Below, piece after piece: positions 34,603 to 44,246 of a stretch of DNA of 64,000 nucleotides. Every line of letters begins with the position of its first letter. Within the stretch, counting starts at the first letter, position 1. Both the position numbers and the translations under genes were made by a program. This DNA is from Aeromicrobium piscarium. GTDB lineage: Bacteria; Actinomycetota; Actinomycetes; Propionibacteriales; Nocardioidaceae. Under the pieces are notes generated by a model. The model saw nothing but the letters and a program-made list of their open reading frames with translations, made no database searches and had not been told where the DNA came from. Location of the stretch: the NCBI RefSeq assembly GCF_007421815.1, contig NZ_VLNT01000004.1:1-64000 (forward strand). Reading direction: 5' to 3'.

Positions 34603-34786
34603 AGCAGAACAACTCCACAGCGACCCGGTTCCGGTACCCACGCGGCGATCTCCCGTCCCACAGGGCAGTCGTCTCGGGACATCCGCATAGCGGCCCCGCG
34701 GCGATGATTCGACGAAGGCACGCTTGGTAGCCGATCACCGGGTTAATGGCGGCGTCACCCTACGCGGGTGGCGCCGCCGCCTTGTG
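34603..34786 (+). ncRNA. Candidate small RNA between GlxR-box promoter and terminator
   Basis: No ORF with normal codon use fills this 184-base stretch. It starts about 7 bases after the CATGCT -10 and ends in a 13-bp GC-rich hairpin. Internal short inverted pairs (CCGG/CCGG near 34628; GTCCC/GGGAC across 34654-34681) suggest folding. I do not recognise an Rfam family. Alternatively it is a long leader of the Uma2 gene, though the terminator argues against that. Confidence 0.45.
34748..34778 (+). terminator. Rho-independent-like terminator hairpin
   Basis: GGCGGCGTCACCC pairs with GGGTGGCGCCGCC over 13 bp (one G-U) around the loop TACGC. Only a weak T-rich tail (CCTTGTG) follows, as is common in high-GC actinobacteria. 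Confidence 0.65.
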
Positions 34787-34906
34787 TGCGCCCGGATATC
34801 CACAGCCTGGACGGAGCCGACGACCGTCCACAGATGCCGGCGGAGCCCTGTCGTGGCGGCCTCGACCCTGTTTCGATCATGGTCATGCGCGAGGAGGCGA
34901 TCTACC

Positions 34907-35467
34907 ATGACGACTATGACCACCGAGATGCGAGGACTCCCCCGTGGGCGCGCGCTGACTCGGGCCGATCTGGCGGAGATGCCCGATGACGGGCACCGCT
35001 ATGAGCTCCTCGACGGGGTGCTCGTCGTGAGTCCGGCACCGCGTTTCCGACATCAGGACGCGGTGGTGCGCCTCGCCCACCGGCTGTTCTCCGCCTGCCC
35101 TCCGGACCTGGCTGTCCTCACCGCGCCCTTCGACGTGGTCCTGGCCGAGGACACCGTGATCCAACCCGATCTGCTCGTCGCCGCGCGCTCCGAGTTCACC
35201 GAGCGCGATCTTCCGGGAGCACCGCTGCTCGCTGTCGAGGTGCTCTCACCCTCGACCCGCTCGATCGATCTGCTGCTGAAGAAGGACCGGCTCGAGCGCG
35301 CCGGATGCGCCCACTACTGGGTGGTCGACGCAGACGAGCCCTCCATCATCGTCTGGTCCCTCGCCGACGGGGCGTATCGCCAGAGCGCGCACATCGTCGG
35401 CGATGAGCTCCACACCTTCGACGCTCCCTTCCCGCTCGCCTTCGCTCCCGCCGACCTCGTCGGCTGA
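34907..35467 (+). CDS. Uma2-family (DUF820) putative endonuclease
   Basis: 186 residues with the restriction-like PD-(D/E)xK core: GHRYELLDGVLVVSPAP, VIQPDLLVAARSEF (Asp), PLLAVEVLSPSTRSID (Glu) and LLLKKDRLERAG (Lys), then HYWVVD. Family members are numerous and mostly uncharacterised. ATG at 34907 is chosen; upstream extension reads through the intergenic region. Only 3 bases separate its stop from that of the convergent gene. Confidence 0.88.
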   Translation: MTTMTTEMRGLPRGRALTRADLAEMPDDGHRYELLDGVLVVSPAPRFRHQDAVVRLAHRLFSACPPDLAVLTAPFDVVLAEDTVIQPDLLVAARSEFTERDLPGAPLLAVEVLSPSTRSIDLLLKKDRLERAGCAHYWVVDADEPSIIVWSLADGAYRQSAHIVGDELHTFDAPFPLAFAPADLVG

Positions 35468-35470
35468 GGG

Positions 35471-36187
35471 TCAGCGCGAGAGCGGCGATGCCTCGGCGGC
35501 GCGGGTGGCGGCGTCGGCCGCGTAGAGCAGCCATTGATGCACCCCGGTGCCGTCACTGGACCGATAGGATTCCAGGGCGGCGAAATAGGCGGGAGCGTCG
35601 GCGACATGCCCCGCCTCCGGCACGGTGACCGAGGCCGGATCGATGCCCTTGGCCACCCAGACCAGGCGTTCGGCGGCTCGCGCCACGACGGCATTGTGCG
35701 ACACGAACGCCCCGGCGTCGGCGATCTCGGCGTGCACCAGCGCGGCCACCACTAGGCCGGGCGCCTCCGTGGCCTGGCCGAGGAGTCTGGCGAGATTGGT
35801 CAGCCGGGCGACACCTTCGGGGTTGACCGGGCGACCCAGCTCGGCGTCGTCGACGCTGCCCGCCGCGGCGATCGCGTGGATGCGGGCAAGCGCCTGCACC
35901 GGCGAACGCTGCCAGGCGGGCAACAGCCCCAGCAACTCAGTCGACAACCGCACCGCGCCACGGGCGGTCGCATCTCCCGCACCCGCGGCGAGCTCGTCGA
36001 CGGTGTAGGCCGAGCCCTCCAGGGTCGCGCTCGCCCAGGCGCCGAGCAGCAACGCCTGCGCGGTGTCCTCCGGGGCCGTCTTGCGCAGGCCGCGATCGCG
36101 CAGCACAGCGTCGATCCCGTCCCGGGCCGCGGCGACGGCGGACGGAACACCTTCCAACGAGGCGGCGGCGATGAACGGATCGGACAC
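35471..36187 (-). CDS. Conserved actinobacterial protein with Fic-like fold features, degenerate motif
   Basis: About 238 residues from GTG 36187 (36190 also possible). LLGAWASATLEGSAYTVDEL resembles the inhibitory-helix/N-terminal region of Fic proteins, and APGLVVAALVHAEIADAGAF followed by VSHNAVVARAAERL occupies the place of the HxFxxGNGRxxR active loop, but the His, Gly-Asn-Gly and first Arg are largely lost. AMPylation activity is therefore doubtful. The function is unknown. Divergent from the following methyltransferase gene. Confidence 0.6.
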   Translation of the reverse strand: MSDPFIAAASLEGVPSAVAAARDGIDAVLRDRGLRKTAPEDTAQALLLGAWASATLEGSAYTVDELAAGAGDATARGAVRLSTELLGLLPAWQRSPVQALARIHAIAAAGSVDDAELGRPVNPEGVARLTNLARLLGQATEAPGLVVAALVHAEIADAGAFVSHNAVVARAAERLVWVAKGIDPASVTVPEAGHVADAPAYFAALESYRSSDGTGVHQWLLYAADAATRAAEASPLSR

Positions 36188-36316
36188 CACGGCAGCGTAT
36201 CGCCATCTCAGCGGGCAGACGGACGCTGACCCACCGCACCGGAAGGGCACACCGGCGACCGCGACGGCGCGCGGGATCTGACCTGATCGGGTCACGGTGA
36301 CGGTTACGATCGAAGG

Positions 36317-37000
36317 GTGAACCCCGTCGCTCCCGCAGCACGCGCCCTCAACTGGCTGGTCGGTGACCACCTGGCGCTCGTGCTGCACATCGGCGACGGC
36401 CCTCTCGCCTATGAGCTCGCGGACCAAGGGCACGATGTCACGATCGTCGGCGACGATGTCACCACCGTCCGACACCAGCACATCTCCTACGTCCGCTCCC
36501 AGGGCGATCTCCTGCCCTTCCGGTCGCGCAGCTTCGAGGCGGTCGTCGCGCCCGAGATCGACGACGAGGTCACCGCCCTCGGCGAGTACGCCCGGGTCTT
36601 GACCGACGACGGCCTGCTGTCGACCATTGCCCGCCGCTACGACGACTCGATCCCCTGGATGCGCAAGCTGCGCACGATCACCGGCGACCGTTCCGGCGCC
36701 ATCACGCCGGTCGCCACGTTCACCGCCTCGGGGCTCTTCGGCGAGCCCGAGCGCCAGGAGTTCAACGCCTGGGAGGAACTGGACTTCCCCAACCTCATGC
36801 GCTTCGCGGAGACGACCAAGCATCCCTCGGTGCCCGGGTCCGCGCTCGGCGCGGTGCGCGATCTCTGGCGCGAGTACGGCGAGCAGACCGGATCCTTGAG
36901 ACTGCGTCACGAGACGATCTGCCTGCGCGCGCGCGTCGACAAGTCGCAGCTCGCGGCCGAGCCCGACCCTCCCGACACCGTTCTCATCGACTTCCGGTGA
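36317..37000 (+). CDS. Class I SAM-dependent methyltransferase-like protein
   Basis: 227 residues from GTG 36317. LALVLHIGDGPLAYELADQG resembles the SAM loop, followed by VTIVGDD and YVRSQGDLLPFRSRSFEAVV, the typical motif-II region. Its SAM loop is unusual (IGDGPL rather than GxGxG). Substrate unknown. It ends 1 base before the kinase gene and is probably co-transcribed with it. Confidence 0.75.
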   Translation: MNPVAPAARALNWLVGDHLALVLHIGDGPLAYELADQGHDVTIVGDDVTTVRHQHISYVRSQGDLLPFRSRSFEAVVAPEIDDEVTALGEYARVLTDDGLLSTIARRYDDSIPWMRKLRTITGDRSGAITPVATFTASGLFGEPERQEFNAWEELDFPNLMRFAETTKHPSVPGSALGAVRDLWREYGEQTGSLRLRHETICLRARVDKSQLAAEPDPPDTVLIDFR

Positions 37001-37001
37001 C

Positions 37002-38132
37002 ATGACCGACCTGGCGCTCGCCGCCGTGCTCCTGGTCGCCGGGCTCGGAGCGGCTCTGCTGATCCGCTGGCGCTATCTCGGCCGGCGACGGGGGCTCGGG
37101 TCCCCGGAGGAGAGAGCCACCTACGCGACCCTCCACACGGCGTCCCTCGCGGCGCCGGCGCTGCGCGGTGGGCTCACCGCCGACAGCGCCAGCCGGGCGG
37201 TGCCACATCTGCGCGCCCTCATCGGTGCCCGGACCGCCGGCCTCACCGACGCGCAGGGGCCTCTGGCCTGGGCGGGCGAACCGGCCTGGGCCGAGACCGC
37301 ACAGGCCGTCCACGACGTGCTCGACAGTGGACGGCCTCAGGCCGCCGGTGATGCCTTCGCCGCGCCGCTGACGGTGGAGGGGCGGGTCGTGGGCACCCTC
37401 GTCGTGGCCGACGACTCCCCCTCGGCCGGGCTGGCGCGGACGGTGACCGAGGTCGCTCGGTGGGTCTCGAGCCAACTCGAGCTCGCCGAGTTCGACGCCT
37501 CCCGCACAGCGCTCATGGAAGCGGAGCTGCGTGCGCTGCGGGCTCAGATCTCACCACATTTCATCTACAACTCGCTCGGAGCGATCGCCTCCTTCGTCCG
37601 GACCGATCCCGAACGAGCCCGCGAGCTGCTGCTGGAGTTCGCGGACTTCACGCGCTACTCCTTCCGCCAGCACGGCGAGTTCACGACCCTCGCCGAGGAG
37701 CTGCGCTCCATCGAGCGCTATCTCGTCCTGGAGAAGGCGCGGTTCGGCGATCGGCTACGGGTCGTGACCCGGGTGGCCCCGGAGGTGCTGAACGTGACGG
37801 TGCCCTTTCTGTCCGTGCAGCCGCTCGTGGAGAACGCGGTGCGGCACGGCTTGGAGAAGAAGGACGGCGTGGGGACGATCACGGTCGTCGCGGAGGACGC
37901 CGGGGCCGAGTGCCTCATCTGGATCGAGGACGACGGCGTGGGCGCCGAACCCGAGGTGGTCCGTAGCGTCCTCTCCGGGCACGGCGACTCCACGTCCGTC
38001 GGCCTCGCCAATGTGGACGAGCGACTGCGCACCGTCTACGGCAACGACCACGGCATCGTGGTCGAGACCGGTCCCGGGCTCGGCACCAAGGTCACGATGC
38101 GCGTGCCGAAGTTCGCACCGGGCGTCGACTGA
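37002..38132 (+). CDS. LytS-type sensor histidine kinase
   Basis: 376 residues. One N-terminal membrane helix (residues 4-23), a GAF-like sensor region (about 50-165), then the His_kinase box LRALRAQISPHFIYNSLGAI with the phospho-His, and an ATPase domain with QPLVENAVRHGLEKK (N box) and IEDDGVGAEPE (G1). Such kinases pair with LytTR regulators; the only one in the window is at 43515, 5.4 kb away, next to an acetate-type symporter. A role in sensing external carboxylates is plausible. Confidence 0.88.
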   Translation: MTDLALAAVLLVAGLGAALLIRWRYLGRRRGLGSPEERATYATLHTASLAAPALRGGLTADSASRAVPHLRALIGARTAGLTDAQGPLAWAGEPAWAETAQAVHDVLDSGRPQAAGDAFAAPLTVEGRVVGTLVVADDSPSAGLARTVTEVARWVSSQLELAEFDASRTALMEAELRALRAQISPHFIYNSLGAIASFVRTDPERARELLLEFADFTRYSFRQHGEFTTLAEELRSIERYLVLEKARFGDRLRVVTRVAPEVLNVTVPFLSVQPLVENAVRHGLEKKDGVGTITVVAEDAGAECLIWIEDDGVGAEPEVVRSVLSGHGDSTSVGLANVDERLRTVYGNDHGIVVETGPGLGTKVTMRVPKFAPGVD

Positions 38133-38134
38133 GC

Positions 38135-38217
38135 CCGGTAGCCGGTCAACCTCACCGTCGCCCGATGAGGTTGACCACGTACCGCCCCGGGCCGGGAGAG
38201 GTTGACAGCGCACCGCC
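38135..38217. repeat. Intergenic palindromic repeat, family A (copy 2)
   Basis: Arms CCGGTAGCCGGTCAACCTCA, GAGGTTGACCACGTACCGCC and GAGGTTGACAGCGCACCGCC lie right after the kinase stop codon. Confidence 0.8.
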
Positions 38218-38263
38218 AAGCGCTGGGACGAGAGGACGGTCCCCATCAGCCGCCTGGCCGTAG

Positions 38264-39730
<1,467 letters not shown>

Positions 39731-39736
39731 CCCGCT

Positions 39737-39826
39737 CCCGGGCGGTGCATAGGCGTCCTTCCTTGCGACCGGGCGGTGGCTAAACGTCCTTCTGAAGCTG
39801 TGGAGGGACGCCTACTCACCGCCCGG
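39737..39826. repeat. Intergenic palindromic repeat, family B (copy 2)
   Basis: Two left arms (GGGCGGTGCATAGGCGTCC; GGGCGGTGGCTAAACGTCC) and one right arm GGACGCCTACTCACCGCCC. It fills the gap between convergent guaB1 and the DUF559 gene and supplies the last codons of the latter. Confidence 0.8.
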
Positions 39827-40742
39827 CTCGCACAGGAGCGAACAGCGAGTCCCAGCGTCCGGCAAAGATCGGTGCGGGGCCTGAGTAACCGCGCTCGGCC
39901 AGCAACCGGTGAATCCGTGTCACCAGTGACCGCGGGTGCTTCTCCATCGCCGCGGTGACCTGCAGATACGCCAGGCCGATAGCGCGGAAGTCCGCGTACC
40001 GCTCGATATCCCTCGCGAACTGCCACGGATCCTCCGCATGCTGGCGACCTTCGTACTCGATCGCGAGCATCCACACGCGATAGAGCAGGTCGACGATCCC
40101 GATCTCCCGTGCACCGTCGTACACCGGTGCGTTGACATCGGGCACCGGCAGCCCCGAGAACACCAGATAGGCACGCACCCGCGACTCCTTCGGCGACCGG
40201 CTGAGCCCGTCCAGATGGGGCAGAACCCGCAGACTCTGCGCCGCACCCGGCCGCCACGACTGGGTGCGGGCGATCCAGGCGATCTCATCAGTCGTCGCAT
40301 GCTCCCGATGGATCAGCCAGTCGCCGATGACGATGAGATCGAGCAGTCGCCCGGTGGCGCAGGCTTGAACGAAGGCCGCGGCGGGAGTGACACCGCGCTC
40401 GTCACAGGGCGGGAGCACCTCGGTCCGGTGCAAGAAGACGCCAGGAAGACGCAGGTGCAGGTCACCGCTCACCGTGAAGTGGATGGGGCGCGGATCGCCG
40501 ATGAACAGGCCGAGGTCGTGGACGCGGCTGAGATGGCTCACGTGTGCGCGTTCAGGCAACGCCAGCCGCGCCGCCTGGATCCATCCGTGGACGTCCAGGT
40601 CAACCCCCGCGACGCGCCACACACGAGGGAATAGTCGAACGAATCGTCGACCGCGCAGCATCTTCTCGGTGACTCCGAACTCATGTGCCGTCGCGTGGGT
40701 GAAAGGCCCGGCCATGAGCTCGGGCGGGATGGGGCGTGTCAT
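39816..40742 (-). CDS. DUF559-type protein with N-terminal winged helix (AbiEi-antitoxin-like)
   Basis: About 308 residues from ATG 40742. The N-terminal half resembles the regulatory region of AbiEi-like antitoxins (THATAHEFGVTEKMLRGRRF, VHDLGLFIGDPRPIHFTVSG). The C-terminal half has a Vsr/DUF559 nuclease-like core: KESRVRAYLVFSGLP, IGIVDLLYRVWMLAIEYEGR with QHAEDP, and RDIERYADFRAIG. Such genes are frequent and solitary in Nocardioides-like genomes; no toxin partner is adjacent here, so function is open. Confidence 0.8.
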   Translation of the reverse strand: MTRPIPPELMAGPFTHATAHEFGVTEKMLRGRRFVRLFPRVWRVAGVDLDVHGWIQAARLALPERAHVSHLSRVHDLGLFIGDPRPIHFTVSGDLHLRLPGVFLHRTEVLPPCDERGVTPAAAFVQACATGRLLDLIVIGDWLIHREHATTDEIAWIARTQSWRPGAAQSLRVLPHLDGLSRSPKESRVRAYLVFSGLPVPDVNAPVYDGAREIGIVDLLYRVWMLAIEYEGRQHAEDPWQFARDIERYADFRAIGLAYLQVTAAMEKHPRSLVTRIHRLLAERGYSGPAPIFAGRWDSLFAPVRAGR

Positions 40743-40828
40743 GCGACCAGTCATCCCAAGGAAATGCGAATCTGACCAGAGCCGTGTCGCCAGACTGTGG
40801 ATAACCTCCACCGCACCCGACCGACAAT

Positions 40829-40910
40829 GGGCGGTGCCTCAACGTCCATCGAGGTACGCAGATGGACGCCTACTCACCGCCTCCCACCACAGAACGGACG
40901 CTAACTCACC
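40829..40910. repeat. Intergenic palindromic repeat, family B (copy 3)
   Basis: Left arm GGGCGGTGCCTCAACGTCC, right arm GGACGCCTACTCACCGCC and a third arm GGACGCTAACTCACC. It ends at the 3' end of the TetR gene. Confidence 0.8.
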
Positions 40911-41412
40911 TGCAAGTCGCCCGGTGGGTGAGGCCGGTGAGGATGATCGAGAGGCCGCGGTCGAAGGAGGCGTCGAGGTCCGCGTCCTCGTCGATGGCGC
41001 CGACGGCGCTGGCCTGACGATGGGTCTGCGTGGACTGCGTGTGACCGAAGGTGAACAGCAACAGCGTGCGGGCTCCGTCATCGCCCACGAGATCGGCGAG
41101 CTGCTTCTCGACTCCCGAGACCCCGAGCCGGAACGCCGAGGCGGTGGCGACGACCTCGGCGCCGTCGCGCACCGCGAGCATCGAGCGCCGTAGAGCGTGG
41201 CACAGCGAACGTGCGTCGTCGCCGTCGACCTCGGACACCAGGTCATCGGCCATCAACGCCAGCAGCGTCTGCTTGTTCGGTACGTGGTGGTAGAGCGCGC
41301 TGGGCTGGACGTCGAGCTCGGCCGCGACCCGGCGCATCGAGCAGAACTCCAGCCCATAGGAGTCGAGCACGCGCAGGGCCGCGGCGACGACATCGGGGAG
41401 GCTGTTGGCCAT
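40906..41412 (-). CDS. TetR-family repressor of biotin uptake (BioQ-like)
   Basis: 168 residues. N-terminal HTH CSMRRVAAELDVQPSALYHH typical of TetR proteins, with a ligand-binding C-terminal half. It is divergent from bioY, and the gap between them has two TGAAC-N3-GTTCA palindromes, the form known for actinobacterial BioQ. It probably represses bioYMN and itself when biotin is plentiful. Confidence 0.87.
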   Translation of the reverse strand: MANSLPDVVAAALRVLDSYGLEFCSMRRVAAELDVQPSALYHHVPNKQTLLALMADDLVSEVDGDDARSLCHALRRSMLAVRDGAEVVATASAFRLGVSGVEKQLADLVGDDGARTLLLFTFGHTQSTQTHRQASAVGAIDEDADLDASFDRGLSIILTGLTHRATCR

Positions 41413-41434
41413 GCGAGCATCCTATCGGGTAGCC

Positions 41435-41462
41435 TGAACACCGTTCAGGTGAACACTGTTCA
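41435..41462. promoter_or_regulatory. Two tandem BioQ-type operators
   Basis: TGAACACCGTTCA (41435-41447) and TGAACACTGTTCA (41450-41462) are perfect palindromes apart from the centre, 15 bases apart centre to centre. They lie 22 bases from the TetR start and 19 from the bioY start, so one set can control both directions. Confidence 0.85.
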
Positions 41463-41481
41463 GTTCTCGCGAGGAGACTCC

Positions 41482-42063
41482 ATGACGACCCGCAGCCCGG
41501 TCCGTCGCCGCTCGTCGGCGGCCGACCTCGCCCTCATCACCACCTTCGCCGCGATCATCGGCGTCTGCGCGGTGCTCCCCGCGATCACCGGCGTGGCCGG
41601 GGTCCCCTTCACCCTGCAGATGTTCGGCATCTTCGTCGCCGGTGCACTGCTCGGACCGGTCCGCGGGTTCCTCGCCGTCGTGCTCTACCTGGCCGTCGCG
41701 ACCGCAGGGGTGCCGATCTTCACGCAGGGCCAGGCCGGACCGGGCGTGTGGGCCGGCACCACCGGCGGCTATCTGCTCGCCTTCCCCTTCGCCGCGCTGC
41801 TGGTCGGTGCCGCGGCCGCCCTCGTGGCGCGCCGCAGCCCGGCGGTGTTCACGGTCACCGTGGCCGTCGTAGCGGCGATCGTGACGGTCGGCGTGGTCGG
41901 CACGCTCGGCACCCTCGGCATGGCCCGCGCCATGGACGTCCCCCTCGGCGTGGCCTGGGGCTATGCGACGCCGTTCTTCCTGGCCGACATCGTCAAGGGC
42001 GTGATCGCCGCCGTCGTAGCCGCGGCGGTGCACCGGGCCTTCCCCCAGTTGCTGCGCGGGTAA
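41482..42063 (+). CDS. bioY: Biotin ECF transporter S component BioY
   Basis: 193 residues, about six membrane helices. The family motif GVPFTLQMFGIFVAGALLGP and the GGYLLAFPFAALLVG segment are seen. It binds biotin in the membrane and works with the ATPase and T subunit encoded next. ATG at 41482 has GAGGAGA upstream. Confidence 0.93.
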   Translation: MTTRSPVRRRSSAADLALITTFAAIIGVCAVLPAITGVAGVPFTLQMFGIFVAGALLGPVRGFLAVVLYLAVATAGVPIFTQGQAGPGVWAGTTGGYLLAFPFAALLVGAAAALVARRSPAVFTVTVAVVAAIVTVGVVGTLGTLGMARAMDVPLGVAWGYATPFFLADIVKGVIAAVVAAAVHRAFPQLLRG

Positions 42064-42072
42064 CGTCGACCC

Positions 42073-42768
42073 GTGATCGAGCTGCAGAGCGCGAGCGTCG
42101 TGGTCGACTCCCCCCAGGGCCCGATCACCCTGCTCGAACCGACGAGCCTGAGCCTGACCGAGCACCGGATCGGCATCATCGGTCCCAACGGATCGGGCAA
42201 GTCGACACTGGCCCGCCTGCTCAACGGTCTGGTCCTCCCAGCGGCGGGCCAGGTGCTGATCAACGGACTCGATACCGGCCACGAGGGTCGTGAGGTGCGC
42301 CGCCGGGTCGGCTTCGTCTTCACCCACCCCGACGCCCAGCTCGTTATGCCGACACCGTTGGAGGACGTGACCCTCTCGCTACGCCGGAGCGTCACGGACA
42401 AGCGCGAACGGCGCGAACGAGCCCGCGAGGTGCTCGCGGGGATCGGGCTGGCCGACCGCGCGGAGGTGTCGGTGCACGCGCTATCGGGCGGCCAGAAGCA
42501 ACTGCTCGCCCTCGCGGGGGTGCTCGCGACCGACCCCGAGATCGTCGTGGCCGACGAGCCCACCACCCTGCTCGATCTGCGCAATGCCCGCCTCGTCGCC
42601 GACCGGCTCTTCGGGCTCCGCCAGCGACTCGTGCTCGTGACACACGATCTCGACCTCGCCCGCCGCTGCGACCGGGTGCTGGTGGTCGACGACGCCCGTG
42701 TCGTGTTCGACGGTGCGTCCGATGCCGCGGTCGATCACTACATCGCCCTGGCCGAGGCCACCCCATGA
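42073..42768 (+). CDS. bioM: Biotin ECF transporter ATP-binding protein BioM
   Basis: 231 residues from GTG 42073. Walker A GPNGSGKSTL, signature LSGGQKQLLALAGVL, Walker B IVVADEPTTLLD and switch His in LVTHDLDLA. Energises BioY through BioN. Confidence 0.93.
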   Translation: MIELQSASVVVDSPQGPITLLEPTSLSLTEHRIGIIGPNGSGKSTLARLLNGLVLPAAGQVLINGLDTGHEGREVRRRVGFVFTHPDAQLVMPTPLEDVTLSLRRSVTDKRERRERAREVLAGIGLADRAEVSVHALSGGQKQLLALAGVLATDPEIVVADEPTTLLDLRNARLVADRLFGLRQRLVLVTHDLDLARRCDRVLVVDDARVVFDGASDAAVDHYIALAEATP

Positions 42769-42800
42769 CCGCACCCAGAACCGAGATGGGGCGGGCATGA
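42765..42800 (+). other. 11-codon mini-ORF bridging bioM and bioN
   Basis: ATG at 42765 overlaps the bioM stop (ATGA) and its TGA at 42798 overlaps the bioN ATG (ATGA). It would encode MTAPRTEMGRA. Both overlaps are the usual coupling form, so it may let ribosomes pass from bioM to bioN. It could be chance. Confidence 0.3.
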
Positions 42801-43402
42801 GCGAGCTGCTGGGCGTGTACCGCCCCGGGACGACGTTCCTGCACCGCATCGGCCCCGGACCGAAGCTGGCCTTCCTCGCACTCTGGTCGATCGCGGTCGT
42901 GATCCTGCGCGGGCCGACCGCCTCCCCGGCCTTCCTGGTCATCGCGATCGCGATCGCCGCGTGGTCCGGGCTCCACCTGCGACGGTCGCTGCGGACGATG
43001 CGCGGATTCCTCCTGATGCTCGCCCTGGTCGCGGCCTTCCAGACCTGGCAGCGCGGGCCCGAGGTCGCCATCGCGGTGGTCTCGAGTCTGCTGGCCCTCT
43101 TCCTCGTCGGCCTGGCCTTCACCGCGACGACGGCGGCCGATGACCTGCTGAGCACCGTCGAACGGCTCGTCGCTCCCCTGCGCTTCGTCGGCATCCGGCC
43201 GGAACGGATCGCCCTCGCCTTCGCGCTGGTCCTTCGCGCCCTCCCCGCCGTGCTCGATGTCGCGCGCGAGACCCGCGCGGCGGCGCGCGCTCGCGGGCTG
43301 GACCGCAGTCCGCGGGCCTTGCTCGTGCCCTTCGTCATCCGGGTCGTGGCACACGCCTATGCCACCGGCGACGCCCTCGCCGCCCGCGGCCTCGACGACT
43401 AG
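42797..43402 (+). CDS. bioN: Biotin ECF transporter T component BioN
   Basis: 201 residues, five or so membrane segments, and the EcfT coupling motif ARAARARGLD (ETRAAARARGLDRSPRAL), the ARG-type box that contacts the ATPase. Completes bioYMN. Confidence 0.9.
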   Translation: MSELLGVYRPGTTFLHRIGPGPKLAFLALWSIAVVILRGPTASPAFLVIAIAIAAWSGLHLRRSLRTMRGFLLMLALVAAFQTWQRGPEVAIAVVSSLLALFLVGLAFTATTAADDLLSTVERLVAPLRFVGIRPERIALAFALVLRALPAVLDVARETRAAARARGLDRSPRALLVPFVIRVVAHAYATGDALAARGLDD

Positions 43403-43495
43403 GCACGCAAGATGTGGTTTCGTGGCTGCTGGGAGAACCACGCCTGCGCATCCTTCGTCGGCCGTCCCCGCGCGGTCGAGGCGACAACGACCTCA

Positions 43496-43511
43496 TGTGA
43501 CTACCATCACG
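43496..43511. promoter_or_regulatory. GlxR/Crp-like box at the start of the LytTR regulator gene
   Basis: TGTGACTACCATCACG matches TGTGA-N6-TCACA except for the last base. It overlaps TACCAT (43502-43507), a possible -10 placed 7 bases before the GTG at 43515. Binding would block that promoter. Confidence 0.55.
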
Positions 43512-43514
43512 AGA

Positions 43515-44246
43515 GTGACCGCTCTGCGCACTCTCGTTGTCGACGACGAGCAACCGGTGCTCGACGAGCTCGTCTGGCTGCTCGAACGCGATGATCGCAT
43601 CGCCGGCCCGATCGCCACGGCGCACTCGGGCACCGAGGCCCTGCGCCGGCTTGAGCACGGCGACATCGACCTCGTGTTCCTCGATATCGCGATGCCGGGG
43701 CTGAGCGGCATCGAGATCGCGCGGCTGCTGGGCCGGTTCACGCAGGCGCCGCAGATCATCTTCGTCACCGCCCACGACGCGCACGCCGTCGAGGCCTTCG
43801 AGCTGCATGCCGTGGACTATCTGCTCAAACCGCTGCGCCCCGAGCGTCTCCGTGAGAGCATCCGTCGCGCCGCGGCCGAGCGCGATGCCGGAGGCGATGC
43901 CGACGACACGATCGCCGTGGAGCTCGCCGGGGTGACCCGCTTCGTGTCCCGGTCGCATGTCACCTACGTTGAGGCGCAGGGCGACTACGTGCGCCTACAT
44001 CTTCTCGACGGCACGAGCCATCTCATCCGCGCCGCTCTCACCTCGCTCGCCGACGAATGGCACGAGGCCGGGTTCCGGCGGGTCCATCGCAGCATCGTCG
44101 TCAACCGTGCGCACCTGATCGAGGCACGCTCGCAGGGTGGTGGAGCTTCGCTGGTGGTGCCGTCGGGTGAGGGAACCACCTCGGTACCGGTCTCGCGACG
44201 CCACCTCCGCGACCTCCGCGAGATGATCGGCGAGTTCAGCCCATGA
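43515..44246 (+). CDS. LytTR-family response regulator
   Basis: 243 residues from GTG 43515. Receiver domain with phospho-Asp in VFLDIAMPG and the Lys in YLLKPLRPE, then a LytTR DNA-binding domain (SHVTYVEAQGDYVRLHLLDG, FRRVHRSIVVNRAHLIEARS). It probably answers to the LytS-type kinase at 37002 and controls the DUF485-symporter genes that follow with ATGA overlap. No ribosome site is visible, in line with a leaderless mRNA. Confidence 0.92.
   Translation: MTALRTLVVDDEQPVLDELVWLLERDDRIAGPIATAHSGTEALRRLEHGDIDLVFLDIAMPGLSGIEIARLLGRFTQAPQIIFVTAHDAHAVEAFELHAVDYLLKPLRPERLRESIRRAAAERDAGGDADDTIAVELAGVTRFVSRSHVTYVEAQGDYVRLHLLDGTSHLIRAALTSLADEWHEAGFRRVHRSIVVNRAHLIEARSQGGGASLVVPSGEGTTSVPVSRRHLRDLREMIGEFSP

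Noticed and set aside
34603-34786. Known riboswitch or 6S/tmRNA/RNase P RNA
   Set aside because: I see none of the conserved boxes of those families; kept only as an unnamed candidate RNA.
36188-37003. Upstream extension of the Fic-like gene to 510 codons
   Set aside because: It runs antisense through the methyltransferase gene and adds low-complexity sequence; start at 36187 fits better.
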